NCBI GenBank assembly: GCA_003511125.1
Contig: DOJV01000059.1
Span: 4,643-17,389 of the forward strand
Origin: Candidatus Uhrbacteria bacterium
GTDB lineage: Bacteria > Patescibacteriota > Patescibacteriia > UBA9934 > GWF2-40-263
Length of the DNA: 12,747 nucleotides
Direction of reading: 5' to 3'
A program made the position numbers and the translations under genes. The notes below the pieces were generated by a model. That model made no database searches, had not been told where the DNA came from, and saw nothing but the letters and a program-made list of their open reading frames with translations. Below are positions 6,827 to 12,747 of the stretch, in pieces; within the stretch, counting starts at the first letter, position 1, and each line of letters begins with the position of its first letter.

Positions 6827-9232
6827 ATGTTAGACTCCCATCGCGGCCATAACGAAACAGGGACGGTTGAACCGGTCAAGGAACGAAAACTGTCTTTTCG
6901 CGAGAAATTAAAACGCGAGCCATTATTGATTTGCTTGGAACGCCTGACCTCCGACAATTCTTGGACAGCCGAACGCGTTGCTCGCGATGTTTGGCAAAAT
7001 TTTTTCGACGCCAATGGTTTTACGGCAGATGGCGTGACAGTCGATACAAAGAGCAATGAAGACGGGACAGTAACAGTAACGATTCGTAGCGCCGCCGAAT
7101 ATCCTTTTAATCGTTTAACGACTTTTGGCGCCGGTTACAAAGAAGATCAAAAGCGTTCGGCCGGCGGAAAACACGAGGGTTCAAAAATCGTTAATCTAAC
7201 TTTATTAAGAGATTTCGGTTGTTCAAAAGTCAGATACGGTTCGCAAGATTGGGAAGTCGAATTTTATTTGGATGAACCTCCGGAAGGCCAGATTGACGAT
7301 CAAATGGAACAACAGAAAGCCATGTATGTAAAATTGTCAGACAGAAAGCCAGAAGTCGGAAATTTTTTTCAGGTTACCTGTTCGCCGGAAATGGCCAAAG
7401 AACTGATCGACGGGCGCGACCTTTTTTATCACAAAAGCAATCCGGATTTTGCCCATCCGGATATTGATAATGATAAGGTTGGTTGTCGGATATTGGAAGA
7501 AGGCGAAAACGGAAATTTTTATTTGAACGGACAACGAGTCAGTGTTTTAATAAAAGATAAGTGGAATACAGTTGAAGGATTTACTTTTTGGACAAAAGAA
7601 ACTCCTACCGATTTGGTTTTAGGACGCGATCGCGATGTTGTCAACAATTATGAGTTCGAAGAAAAATTTCTTAATTTTTTTGTTCGTTCGCTTGATGACG
7701 ATGAAGCAATTCTGCTTTTTAATTGTTTGGAAAATTATTTTGTCATTACCGATGATACTAAAGTTTGGGAAAATTACGGTTTGCTTTTGATTAGAAAATT
7801 ATCCGAGCGTCTAGGCAAAACCGGTTATCGTCACGATTTTTCGGACAGTATGCTTGCGAGCGATGGTGTCGATAAGGAAACAGATCGAACTCTCAGAAGC
7901 CGCGACTATGTGATTTGCGACGCATCTCTGGCCAAAGTCGGAATGAAAACCGGCAAAGAAATCATTGCCGAAATGCGTCGTTTGCAAGAAGTCGAACCAA
8001 ATCAACAAGAAAGAAGACGAGTTCGATTATTGGAAAAGATCATGCAAAAGTTTGTTAATTTTATCAAAATCGAGCGAGGCGCTAAAAAGACAAAAGAAGG
8101 TTTGGTGATCGGAAGAATAAATTTTAAAAGACTAACTTTGTTTGAAAGCACTCATCCTATGCAAGGCGGAAGATATGATGAAGACGAGGTTTGGTCATCG
8201 AGGGCGTTGATAAATAAAGATGGACCATTTTCGAGCCTGGCAGTTTATCGTCACGAGCTTTGTCATATATTTGGTGACGATAGTTCGGCGGCGTTTTCTT
8301 ATGCCTTGACCGATATTATGGAAGATTGGGATAAGTTCCTGGTTGACAATCCCGGTTTGTTGGAAAATTTGGTTAAAGAATGGAATAAGGCCGCTGTCAC
8401 AAATGAATGGTGGAGTGTTGAGGAGGCCAAGGATAAGATAGAAAGTGCTTTGCGAGGCTTACAAAGCACTTGGGCGAAGGCTGAGGAGGCTTCTGTTGTC
8501 GGTGCTCAAAAAATTGGTGATCTTTTTCTTGACTTATGTAATCATCAGGAAAAAATAGGAAAAAAATGGGATGGGAAAATGGTTCCGGAAGTCTTTAAGA
8601 GAATTTATGAAGATCCTGATGTTATGGTTTTTAGGCGATGTTTAGCCGGTGCTGCGAATCCTGATCGCGATGCCGTGGAAAAAATGACACTTTTGGATAA
8701 ACAATTAGGCGAAGTCGAAGAGAGGATTGGGCGAAGGGAAAAAAGAATAAAAAAAGGCGTTTCCGCAAAAGATCGTCGTCGTCTCGAGGTTGCCAATCAA
8801 GAAGATAACAATTTGTTGAAAACCCTGGTTGATCAACTAAATAGATTTGGTGAAGCGGCCGGCGACACCGAAGTTTTTGCCGATAGAGAAAGGGATGTAA
8901 TGTACGGCAAGTTTGAAGTGGAAACCAGATACAGTTTTGGTACAGAATTGTCCAACCCAAAATATTTTGCCGCCGCGGTTTTTGAAGCCGCGGCCTATGA
9001 TGAAGAAGAAGAAGAAAAAAAAGAATTAACCGCAGAAGACACAGAAAGATTAAAAGGAATTTTACGCTCGTTTGGTGATTTTATTCCTGATCAAAAAGAT
9101 TTGGAATTGGTTAAATTGATTATTTTGCGAAGGCGTTGGAATAACGGCAACTTGGCCGATAAGCGTTCGCTTGATATTTTGCGCTTGGTTTATGAAGATT
9201 TGACCGGCGCGGGTCAAGCTGAGACAAAATAG
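6827..9232 (+). CDS. GHKL ATPase-like / HExxH metallopeptidase-like fusion protein, uncharacterised
   Basis: 801 residues from the ATG at 6827. A TTG at 6815 would add four residues and overlap the previous stop codon. Numbering here is from the TTG. Residues 57-67 read RDVWQNFFDAN, the N-box pattern of Hsp90/MORC-type ATPases, with Asp58 where Glu is usual. LTTFGAGYKED (101-111) and AGGKHEGSKI (116-125) fit the ATP-lid and G2 glycine box. YLNGQRVSV (236-244) and LGRDRDVVN (269-277) resemble the transducer domain that follows the GHKL fold. A DxGxG box is not clear. HELCHIFGDD (480-489) is a HExxHxxG zinc-peptidase-like motif; Asp488, Asp489 or Glu503 could be the third ligand. Residues 624-680 look coiled coil, and 729-736 is an acidic run. 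No signal peptide or membrane segment. I know no named family with this order; function is unknown. Confidence 0.8.
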   Translation: MLDSHRGHNETGTVEPVKERKLSFREKLKREPLLICLERLTSDNSWTAERVARDVWQNFFDANGFTADGVTVDTKSNEDGTVTVTIRSAAEYPFNRLTTFGAGYKEDQKRSAGGKHEGSKIVNLTLLRDFGCSKVRYGSQDWEVEFYLDEPPEGQIDDQMEQQKAMYVKLSDRKPEVGNFFQVTCSPEMAKELIDGRDLFYHKSNPDFAHPDIDNDKVGCRILEEGENGNFYLNGQRVSVLIKDKWNTVEGFTFWTKETPTDLVLGRDRDVVNNYEFEEKFLNFFVRSLDDDEAILLFNCLENYFVITDDTKVWENYGLLLIRKLSERLGKTGYRHDFSDSMLASDGVDKETDRTLRSRDYVICDASLAKVGMKTGKEIIAEMRRLQEVEPNQQERRRVRLLEKIMQKFVNFIKIERGAKKTKEGLVIGRINFKRLTLFESTHPMQGGRYDEDEVWSSRALINKDGPFSSLAVYRHELCHIFGDDSSAAFSYALTDIMEDWDKFLVDNPGLLENLVKEWNKAAVTNEWWSVEEAKDKIESALRGLQSTWAKAEEASVVGAQKIGDLFLDLCNHQEKIGKKWDGKMVPEVFKRIYEDPDVMVFRRCLAGAANPDRDAVEKMTLLDKQLGEVEERIGRREKRIKKGVSAKDRRRLEVANQEDNNLLKTLVDQLNRFGEAAGDTEVFADRERDVMYGKFEVETRYSFGTELSNPKYFAAAVFEAAAYDEEEEEKKELTAEDTERLKGILRSFGDFIPDQKDLELVKLIILRRRWNNGNLADKRSLDILRLVYEDLTGAGQAETK

Positions 9233-9246
9233 CGCCATTTGCTTTA

Positions 9247-9265
9247 TTTGCCAAAAAAAGGCAAA
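9247..9265. other. small hairpin before dnaG
   Basis: TTTGCC (9247-9252), seven A residues and GGCAAA (9260-9265) form a perfect 6-bp stem with an A7 loop in the 47-nt gap between the ATPase-peptidase-like gene and dnaG. No T-tract follows on either strand, so it is not a convincing terminator. It may be a processing or folding element. Confidence 0.4.
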
Positions 9266-9279
9266 CTAAACACAAGATT

Positions 9280-11094
9280 ATGGATCCGCGCGACGAAATT
9301 AGAAGCCGAGTCGACATTGTCGATTTTATTGGTGAGTCCCTTCAGCTAAAACCAGCCGGAGGCGGCAGTTTTAAGGCGGTTTGTCCGTTTCATATGGAGA
9401 AAACGCCGTCTTTTTATGTTTCTCGCGAAAAGCAAATTTGGCATTGTTTTGGTTGCGGTGTCGGCGGGGACGTTTTTTCTTTTGTCATGCAAATGGAGGG
9501 TATGGATTTTTCCGAAGCTTTGCGAACTTTGGCAAAACGCGTTGGTGTCGAGATCCCTCGCTATTCCTCAACTCAATCAAACGAAAACGAAATTTTGGTT
9601 CGGGTCAACGAATTTGCCGCGGCTTGCTTTCAAAAAATCCTTGCCGATTCGCCGGCCGCTGCCGAGGCTCGGGATTATGTTGAACGTCGCGGTATTACTC
9701 CAGAACTTTTGGAAAAATTCGGTATCGGTTTTGCGCCCGAGGCTTGGGATACTTTGGCCGGCTTCTTGAACAAAAAAAGTGTTCCGGCCAAAGAGGCCGA
9801 GCGTGCCGGTTTGCTTTTGCCGCGCCGTTCCGGCTCGGGTCACATCGATCGTTTCCGCAATCGTTTAATGATTCCTTTGCGCGATGTCCGCGGCCAAACT
9901 GTCGGCTTTACCGGTCGCCTTATGCCCGGCGCCAAAGAAGACAGCGGGCCAAAATATTTAAATTCGCCCGAGACCCCGATTTATCATAAAAGCGAGTTGC
10001 TTTTTGGATTGGATTTGGCCAAGAAAGCCATCAAGCTCGAAAAGTCGGTTGTTGTTGTTGAGGGAAATCTTGATGTCGTGGCTTCGCATAAAGCTGGTGT
10101 GGAAAATGTCGTGGCTTCTTCGGGTACAGCTTTAACCGAACAACAACTCGATTTACTTAAGCGCCTGACCGAGACTTTAATTTTTTCTTTTGATCAAGAT
10201 GCCGCTGGTTTTAATGCCGCTCAACGTGGCATTCGTCTAGCTCGACAAAAAGGTTTTCAAATCAAAGTCGCCCTACTGCCACCCGAGGCCGGCAAAGATC
10301 CCGACGAAGCCGTGCAAAAAGATCCGGAAATTTGGCGTCGCACCGTGGCCAAAACTATTCCGGTTATGGAATATTTAATCGACCGGGCCACCAGGGGTCA
10401 AGATTTAAGTCGAGTCGAAGTTAAACGGGCCGTTGGCGATCTTTTGCTGCCCGAGCTAGCCATAATTCCTAATATTATCGAACGAGAGCATTGGTTGCAG
10501 AGCGTTGCCGATCTTTTGCGAACTGATCTTTCCGGTTTGCGCCAAGAAATTTCCAAACCGGCTTTGGCTGCTCGTCAGTCGGCTTTGGCTTCAAAATCTC
10601 AGTCAACTCCAATTCCTCCTATAAAACCGGTAAAAAAGAACCGAATCGATTTGGCGGGCGAGCTGATTTTGGGAATTTTATTGCATTCACCAAAGCTTCA
10701 AGAAATTATTTGGCCGCGCCTAAAGTTAGATACCTGGCCCGAGGGTGAATTGCGCGAACTTTACAGTTTTTTAAATTCAGGCTATACTTACAATCGATTT
10801 TTGCCAGAGTTAGGTCCAAATTATTTTGACTGGGTTATCGGGGTAGCTAAAAACCAGAGTTCTGGTACTTTAGCCCCGCTAATTGAAAAACTCGGCATGC
10901 AAGGTGAAACCCATGCTAGCGAGCTAAACGCGGAGCAAATTCGCGTTGAGCTCGAGGCTCAACTTAAGATCCTCGAAGACAACTTCCGCGATACTCGTCG
11001 GAAAATCATCGAGGCCGAGATTCGCCGGGCCGAAGCCCGGGGCGATAAAGAAGCTGTGTCAAAACTCATGCGTGAATACCAAGAACTTCGCTAA
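9280..11094 (+). CDS. dnaG: DNA primase DnaG
   Basis: 604-residue bacterial primase that makes RNA primers at the replication fork in partnership with the DnaB helicase. The N-terminal CHC2 zinc ribbon is complete (Cys35, His38, Cys56, Cys59). The catalytic core has the [19 protein letters not shown] segment (225-243). The TOPRIM domain has EGNLD (Glu261 to Asp265), DQDAAG (Asp305 and Asp307, with Gln where Gly is common) and GKDPDE (338-343) as metal-binding acidic residues. The C-terminal part (about 440-604) is helical and lysine/alanine-rich, matching the helicase-binding region in position. Length is normal (E. coli 581). It stands directly before rpoD, as in the macromolecular-synthesis operon. 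No Shine-Dalgarno is obvious before the ATG. Confidence 0.97.
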   Translation: MDPRDEIRSRVDIVDFIGESLQLKPAGGGSFKAVCPFHMEKTPSFYVSREKQIWHCFGCGVGGDVFSFVMQMEGMDFSEALRTLAKRVGVEIPRYSSTQSNENEILVRVNEFAAACFQKILADSPAAAEARDYVERRGITPELLEKFGIGFAPEAWDTLAGFLNKKSVPAKEAERAGLLLPRRSGSGHIDRFRNRLMIPLRDVRGQTVGFTGRLMPGAKEDSGPKYLNSPETPIYHKSELLFGLDLAKKAIKLEKSVVVVEGNLDVVASHKAGVENVVASSGTALTEQQLDLLKRLTETLIFSFDQDAAGFNAAQRGIRLARQKGFQIKVALLPPEAGKDPDEAVQKDPEIWRRTVAKTIPVMEYLIDRATRGQDLSRVEVKRAVGDLLLPELAIIPNIIEREHWLQSVADLLRTDLSGLRQEISKPALAARQSALASKSQSTPIPPIKPVKKNRIDLAGELILGILLHSPKLQEIIWPRLKLDTWPEGELRELYSFLNSGYTYNRFLPELGPNYFDWVIGVAKNQSSGTLAPLIEKLGMQGETHASELNAEQIRVELEAQLKILEDNFRDTRRKIIEAEIRRAEARGDKEAVSKLMREYQELR

Positions 11095-11095
11095 T

Positions 11096-11116
11096 CGACC
11101 GGATTTTTTCCGGTTG
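11096..11116. other. hairpin in the dnaG-rpoD gap
   Basis: ACCGGA (11098-11103), a T5 loop and TCCGGT (11109-11114) pair perfectly. One G-U and one C-G pair extend the stem to 8 bp. It starts 2 nt after the dnaG stop codon and ends 16 nt before the rpoD start. No T-tract follows immediately, so it could be an attenuator, an RNase processing site or a 3'-end stabiliser between the two cistrons. Confidence 0.55.
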
Positions 11117-11132
11117 TCTTCGCGTTTATCTT

Positions 11133-12389
11133 ATGCCAGCAAAAAAAAATTTTAAAAAGTCGGTCAAGAAAATTAAGAAATCGGTTAAGCCTGTAAAAAA
11201 GCCGGTGATTAAGGTTGTAAAAAAATTGGTTAAGCCGGCAAAAAAAGTTTTCAAAAAAGTGGAAAAACCGACCGTCCGTTATGTTCGGTCTAAACCACCG
11301 TCCGAAGACGAAATCGAAAAACTTCTTCAACGTGGCCAGAACCGCGGTTTTGTTACCGAGAACGAAATTTTAATGACCTTTTCCGAAGTCGAGGATTATT
11401 TGACTCAATACGAGGATTTTTTAGATAAGCTCGAAAGAATCGGTATTCATTTCGTAGAAATGAAAGAGGGAATTTTGGGTCAGCGCAAACAAAGCGAAGC
11501 GGCTTTTGAAACCATTCGCATGACGAGCGATCGCGCGGCCGCGGCTCAGATCAATTTTTCCGATTTGACTCAGGATTCCATTCAAATGTATTTGCGCGAA
11601 ATCGGCAAAATTCCGCTTTTGAATTCCGAAGAAGAAGTTGCTTTAGCCAAACGCAAAGAACGCGATGACCGTGAAGCCGAGCGTCGTTTAATCGAGGCCA
11701 ACTTACGTTTGGTGGTTTCGATTGCCAAAAAATTTGTTGGCAAACAATTATCTTTGCTCGATTTGATTCAAGAAGGCAACATTGGTTTGTTCCGGGCCGT
11801 TAAAAAATTCGAATATCGCAAAGGTTTTAAATTTTCGACTTACGCTACTTGGTGGATTCGCCAAGCTATCACTCGTGCGCTCGCCGACCAGTCGCGTACC
11901 ATTCGCATTCCGGTGCATATGGTTGAAACCATCAACCGTTTTCAACAAGTCGAACGTCGTCTAATTCAAGATTTGGGTCGTGAACCGTTACCAGAAGAAA
12001 TCGCTCAAGAAATGGACGAGCAAGTTGATAAAATTCGCCACATCATCAAAATTTCTCAAGACACAGTTTCCCTCGAAACCAGTGTCGGCGATGACGACGA
12101 AGATTCCAAGCTCGAAGATTTTATCGAAGACGTTAAAAATATTTCGCCTGATCGCGCTGCCGGTCGTGAGTTATTGAAGACTTATGTCAACGAGGCCATG
12201 AAAGATCTAACGCCTCGCGAACAAAAAATTCTGGAAATGCGTTTTGGCCTTACCGACGGTGTCAGCCATACGCTCGAGGAAGTTGGTCGCGAATTCGATG
12301 TTACTCGTGAGCGTATTCGTCAGATCGAGGCCAAGGCTTTGGAAAAGATCCAAGCGCATCCGATGATTATTAAATTGAGGGATTATTAG
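11133..12389 (+). CDS. rpoD: primary RNA polymerase sigma factor RpoD (sigma-70)
   Basis: 418-residue group 1 sigma factor directing RNA polymerase to housekeeping promoters. Residues 1-46 are an extreme lysine-rich tail (20 Lys, many in K-K-x-V/P units). Residues 55-112 resemble sigma region 1.1. Region 1.2 begins near [16 protein letters not shown] (148-163). Region 2 carries [12 protein letters not shown] (209-220) and [13 protein letters not shown] (234-246), used for core binding and -10 melting. Region 3 follows at about 257-346. Region 4 carries [15 protein letters not shown] (359-373) and the -35-binding helix-turn-helix [23 protein letters not shown] (381-403). Presence of region 1.1 and full 1.2 supports a primary rather than an alternative sigma. 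It lies 38 nt after dnaG and is followed by an intrinsic terminator, so the pair probably forms the end of a transcript. Confidence 0.97.
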   Translation: MPAKKNFKKSVKKIKKSVKPVKKPVIKVVKKLVKPAKKVFKKVEKPTVRYVRSKPPSEDEIEKLLQRGQNRGFVTENEILMTFSEVEDYLTQYEDFLDKLERIGIHFVEMKEGILGQRKQSEAAFETIRMTSDRAAAAQINFSDLTQDSIQMYLREIGKIPLLNSEEEVALAKRKERDDREAERRLIEANLRLVVSIAKKFVGKQLSLLDLIQEGNIGLFRAVKKFEYRKGFKFSTYATWWIRQAITRALADQSRTIRIPVHMVETINRFQQVERRLIQDLGREPLPEEIAQEMDEQVDKIRHIIKISQDTVSLETSVGDDDEDSKLEDFIEDVKNISPDRAAGRELLKTYVNEAMKDLTPREQKILEMRFGLTDGVSHTLEEVGREFDVTRERIRQIEAKALEKIQAHPMIIKLRDY

Positions 12390-12396
12390 GATTGGC

Positions 12397-12438
12397 TTGT
12401 AGGAAGTAGCTTGTAGGAAGTGGTTTGTAGGGGGTGGA
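12397..12438. repeat. three tandem 14-bp repeats
   Basis: TTGTAGGAAGTAGC (12397-12410), TTGTAGGAAGTGGT (12411-12424) and TTGTAGGGGGTGGA (12425-12438) are contiguous copies of one unit. Divergence rises along the array. They begin 7 nt after the rpoD stop codon and lie before its terminator. They look like an intergenic minisatellite; no coding or CRISPR role is seen. Confidence 0.8.
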
Positions 12439-12449
12439 AAATAAGATTT

Positions 12450-12479
12450 AAAATGCTCTGCCTTTTGGCAGAGTGTTTT
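12450..12479 (+). terminator. intrinsic terminator after rpoD
   Basis: CTCTGCC (12456-12462), a TTTT loop and GGCAGAG (12467-12473) form a 7-bp GC-rich stem. Two wobble pairs and an A4/T4 segment extend it to 13 bp (12450-12462 with 12467-12479). T-rich sequence follows on the plus strand and A-rich sequence precedes it, so it may act in both directions. Confidence 0.85.
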
Positions 12480-12483
12480 GATA

Positions 12484-12512
12484 TTGACAAAACTCCTGTT
12501 TTCGTGTTTAAA
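12484..12512 (+). promoter_or_regulatory. sigma-70 promoter of the small gene at the window end
   Basis: A perfect TTGACA (12484-12489), a 17-bp spacer and TTTAAA (12507-12512) form a sigma-70-type promoter. TAAACT (12509-12514) is an alternative -10. It lies just after the rpoD terminator and would start transcription near 12519-12520. Confidence 0.65.
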
Positions 12513-12519
12513 CTAATGC

Positions 12520-12546
12520 GTCCCACCAAACTTTCGGGACAGGAGG
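12520..12546 (+). promoter_or_regulatory. 5' leader hairpin followed by a perfect Shine-Dalgarno
   Basis: GTCCC (12520-12524) and GGGAC (12536-12540) pair around an 11-nt loop, and AGGAGG (12541-12546) follows without a gap. The predicted start of transcription coincides with the base of the stem, so the mRNA would begin with a hairpin and expose a strong ribosome-binding site 8 nt before the ATG at 12555. Confidence 0.5.
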
Positions 12547-12554
12547 AATACAAC

Positions 12555-12747
12555 ATGACCGCCAAGTCCGAATTCGCCAAGAACGAGAGGTTGACCTACG
12601 TAGAGCTCGAGGATTACATCGGTCGCACCCTGGCCTTCATCGCGGCCATGCTTGGCCGCGAGGATTACCCCGCCGAAAAAGACACCGACTCGTACACCTT
12701 CGAGGACTGGGTGGAGATCCACAAGACCGGAAAGAAACTCGGTGTTC
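12555..12747 (+). CDS. hypothetical protein, partial (3' end outside window)
   Basis: The first 64 codons of a gene that runs off the window. The start is fixed by AGGAGG 8 nt upstream and by a good promoter. The visible protein begins MTAKSEFAKNERLTYVELED and continues with an alternating charged/hydrophobic pattern (IGRTLAFIAAMLGRED, then an acidic segment containing FEDWVEIHKTGKK). It looks soluble and helical, without a signal peptide. I do not recognise a family. Codon use is distinct: 52 of 64 codons end in G or C, against mostly A/T-ending codons in the other genes here. That can mean strong selection for expression or a foreign origin. It is a separate transcription unit from rpoD. 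Confidence 0.7.
   Translation, partial: MTAKSEFAKNERLTYVELEDYIGRTLAFIAAMLGREDYPAEKDTDSYTFEDWVEIHKTGKKLGV

Noticed and set aside
9247..9265. TTTGCC/GGCAAA hairpin as an intrinsic terminator
   Set aside because: The stem is short, the A7 run is in the loop, and no T-tract follows on either strand.
12397..12438. Tandem repeats as a CRISPR array
   Set aside because: Units are 14 bp and contiguous with no spacers, and no cas genes are present.
12386..12580. Minus-strand open frame across the tandem repeats, terminator and promoter
   Set aside because: It would read through the repeats, the terminator hairpin and the promoter of the next gene; its repeated residues come from the minisatellite.
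12513..12722. Minus-strand open frame over the partial gene at the window end
   Set aside because: The plus strand has promoter, leader and AGGAGG; the minus frame is explained by GC-rich third positions of the plus-strand gene.

Overview
The window reads like a chromosomal piece from a bacterium of the candidate phyla radiation (Patescibacteria, Parcubacteria-like). This is an inference from compact gene spacing, A/T-ending and lysine-rich coding, many starts without a Shine-Dalgarno sequence, a lysine-rich tail on the primary sigma factor, and small paired proteins of a type I associate with such genomes. No rRNA, tRNA or ribosomal protein is present to settle the lineage. All credible genes are on the plus strand.

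Layout. 30-752 encodes an AlkD-like DNA alkylation repair protein. 753-875 is an intergenic stretch with palindromes and a 12-bp direct repeat. 876-1669 holds two overlapping small genes that are divergent tandem paralogs of unknown function. 1720-6818 is a tightly packed run: an EamA/DMT transporter, an MgtA-like P-type cation ATPase, a Bro-N/DinD-like DNA-associated protein, and a second EamA transporter that is clearly a paralog of the first. 6827-9232 encodes an unusual protein of about 800 residues. It combines a GHKL (Hsp90/MORC-type) ATPase-like N-terminus with a HExxH zinc-peptidase-like motif in the middle and a helical, probably coiled-coil C-terminal part. 9280-12389 is the housekeeping pair dnaG (primase) and rpoD (primary sigma factor), the core of the classical macromolecular-synthesis operon without rpsU next to it.

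After rpoD come three 14-bp tandem repeats, a clear intrinsic terminator, a TTGACA promoter, a short leader that would begin with a hairpin, a perfect AGGAGG, and the start of a small gene cut by the window edge. Its codon use (52 of 64 codons end in G or C) is unlike the rest of the window.

How the parts work together. dnaG and rpoD supply replication priming and housekeeping transcription. The 1720-6818 run looks like a membrane-transport cluster with a DinD-like gene inserted. The GHKL-HExxH protein follows the second transporter by only 8 nt and may be co-transcribed with it. It is the best candidate here for an undescribed system: an ATP-driven conformational module that could gate a metallopeptidase. 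That function is inference only.
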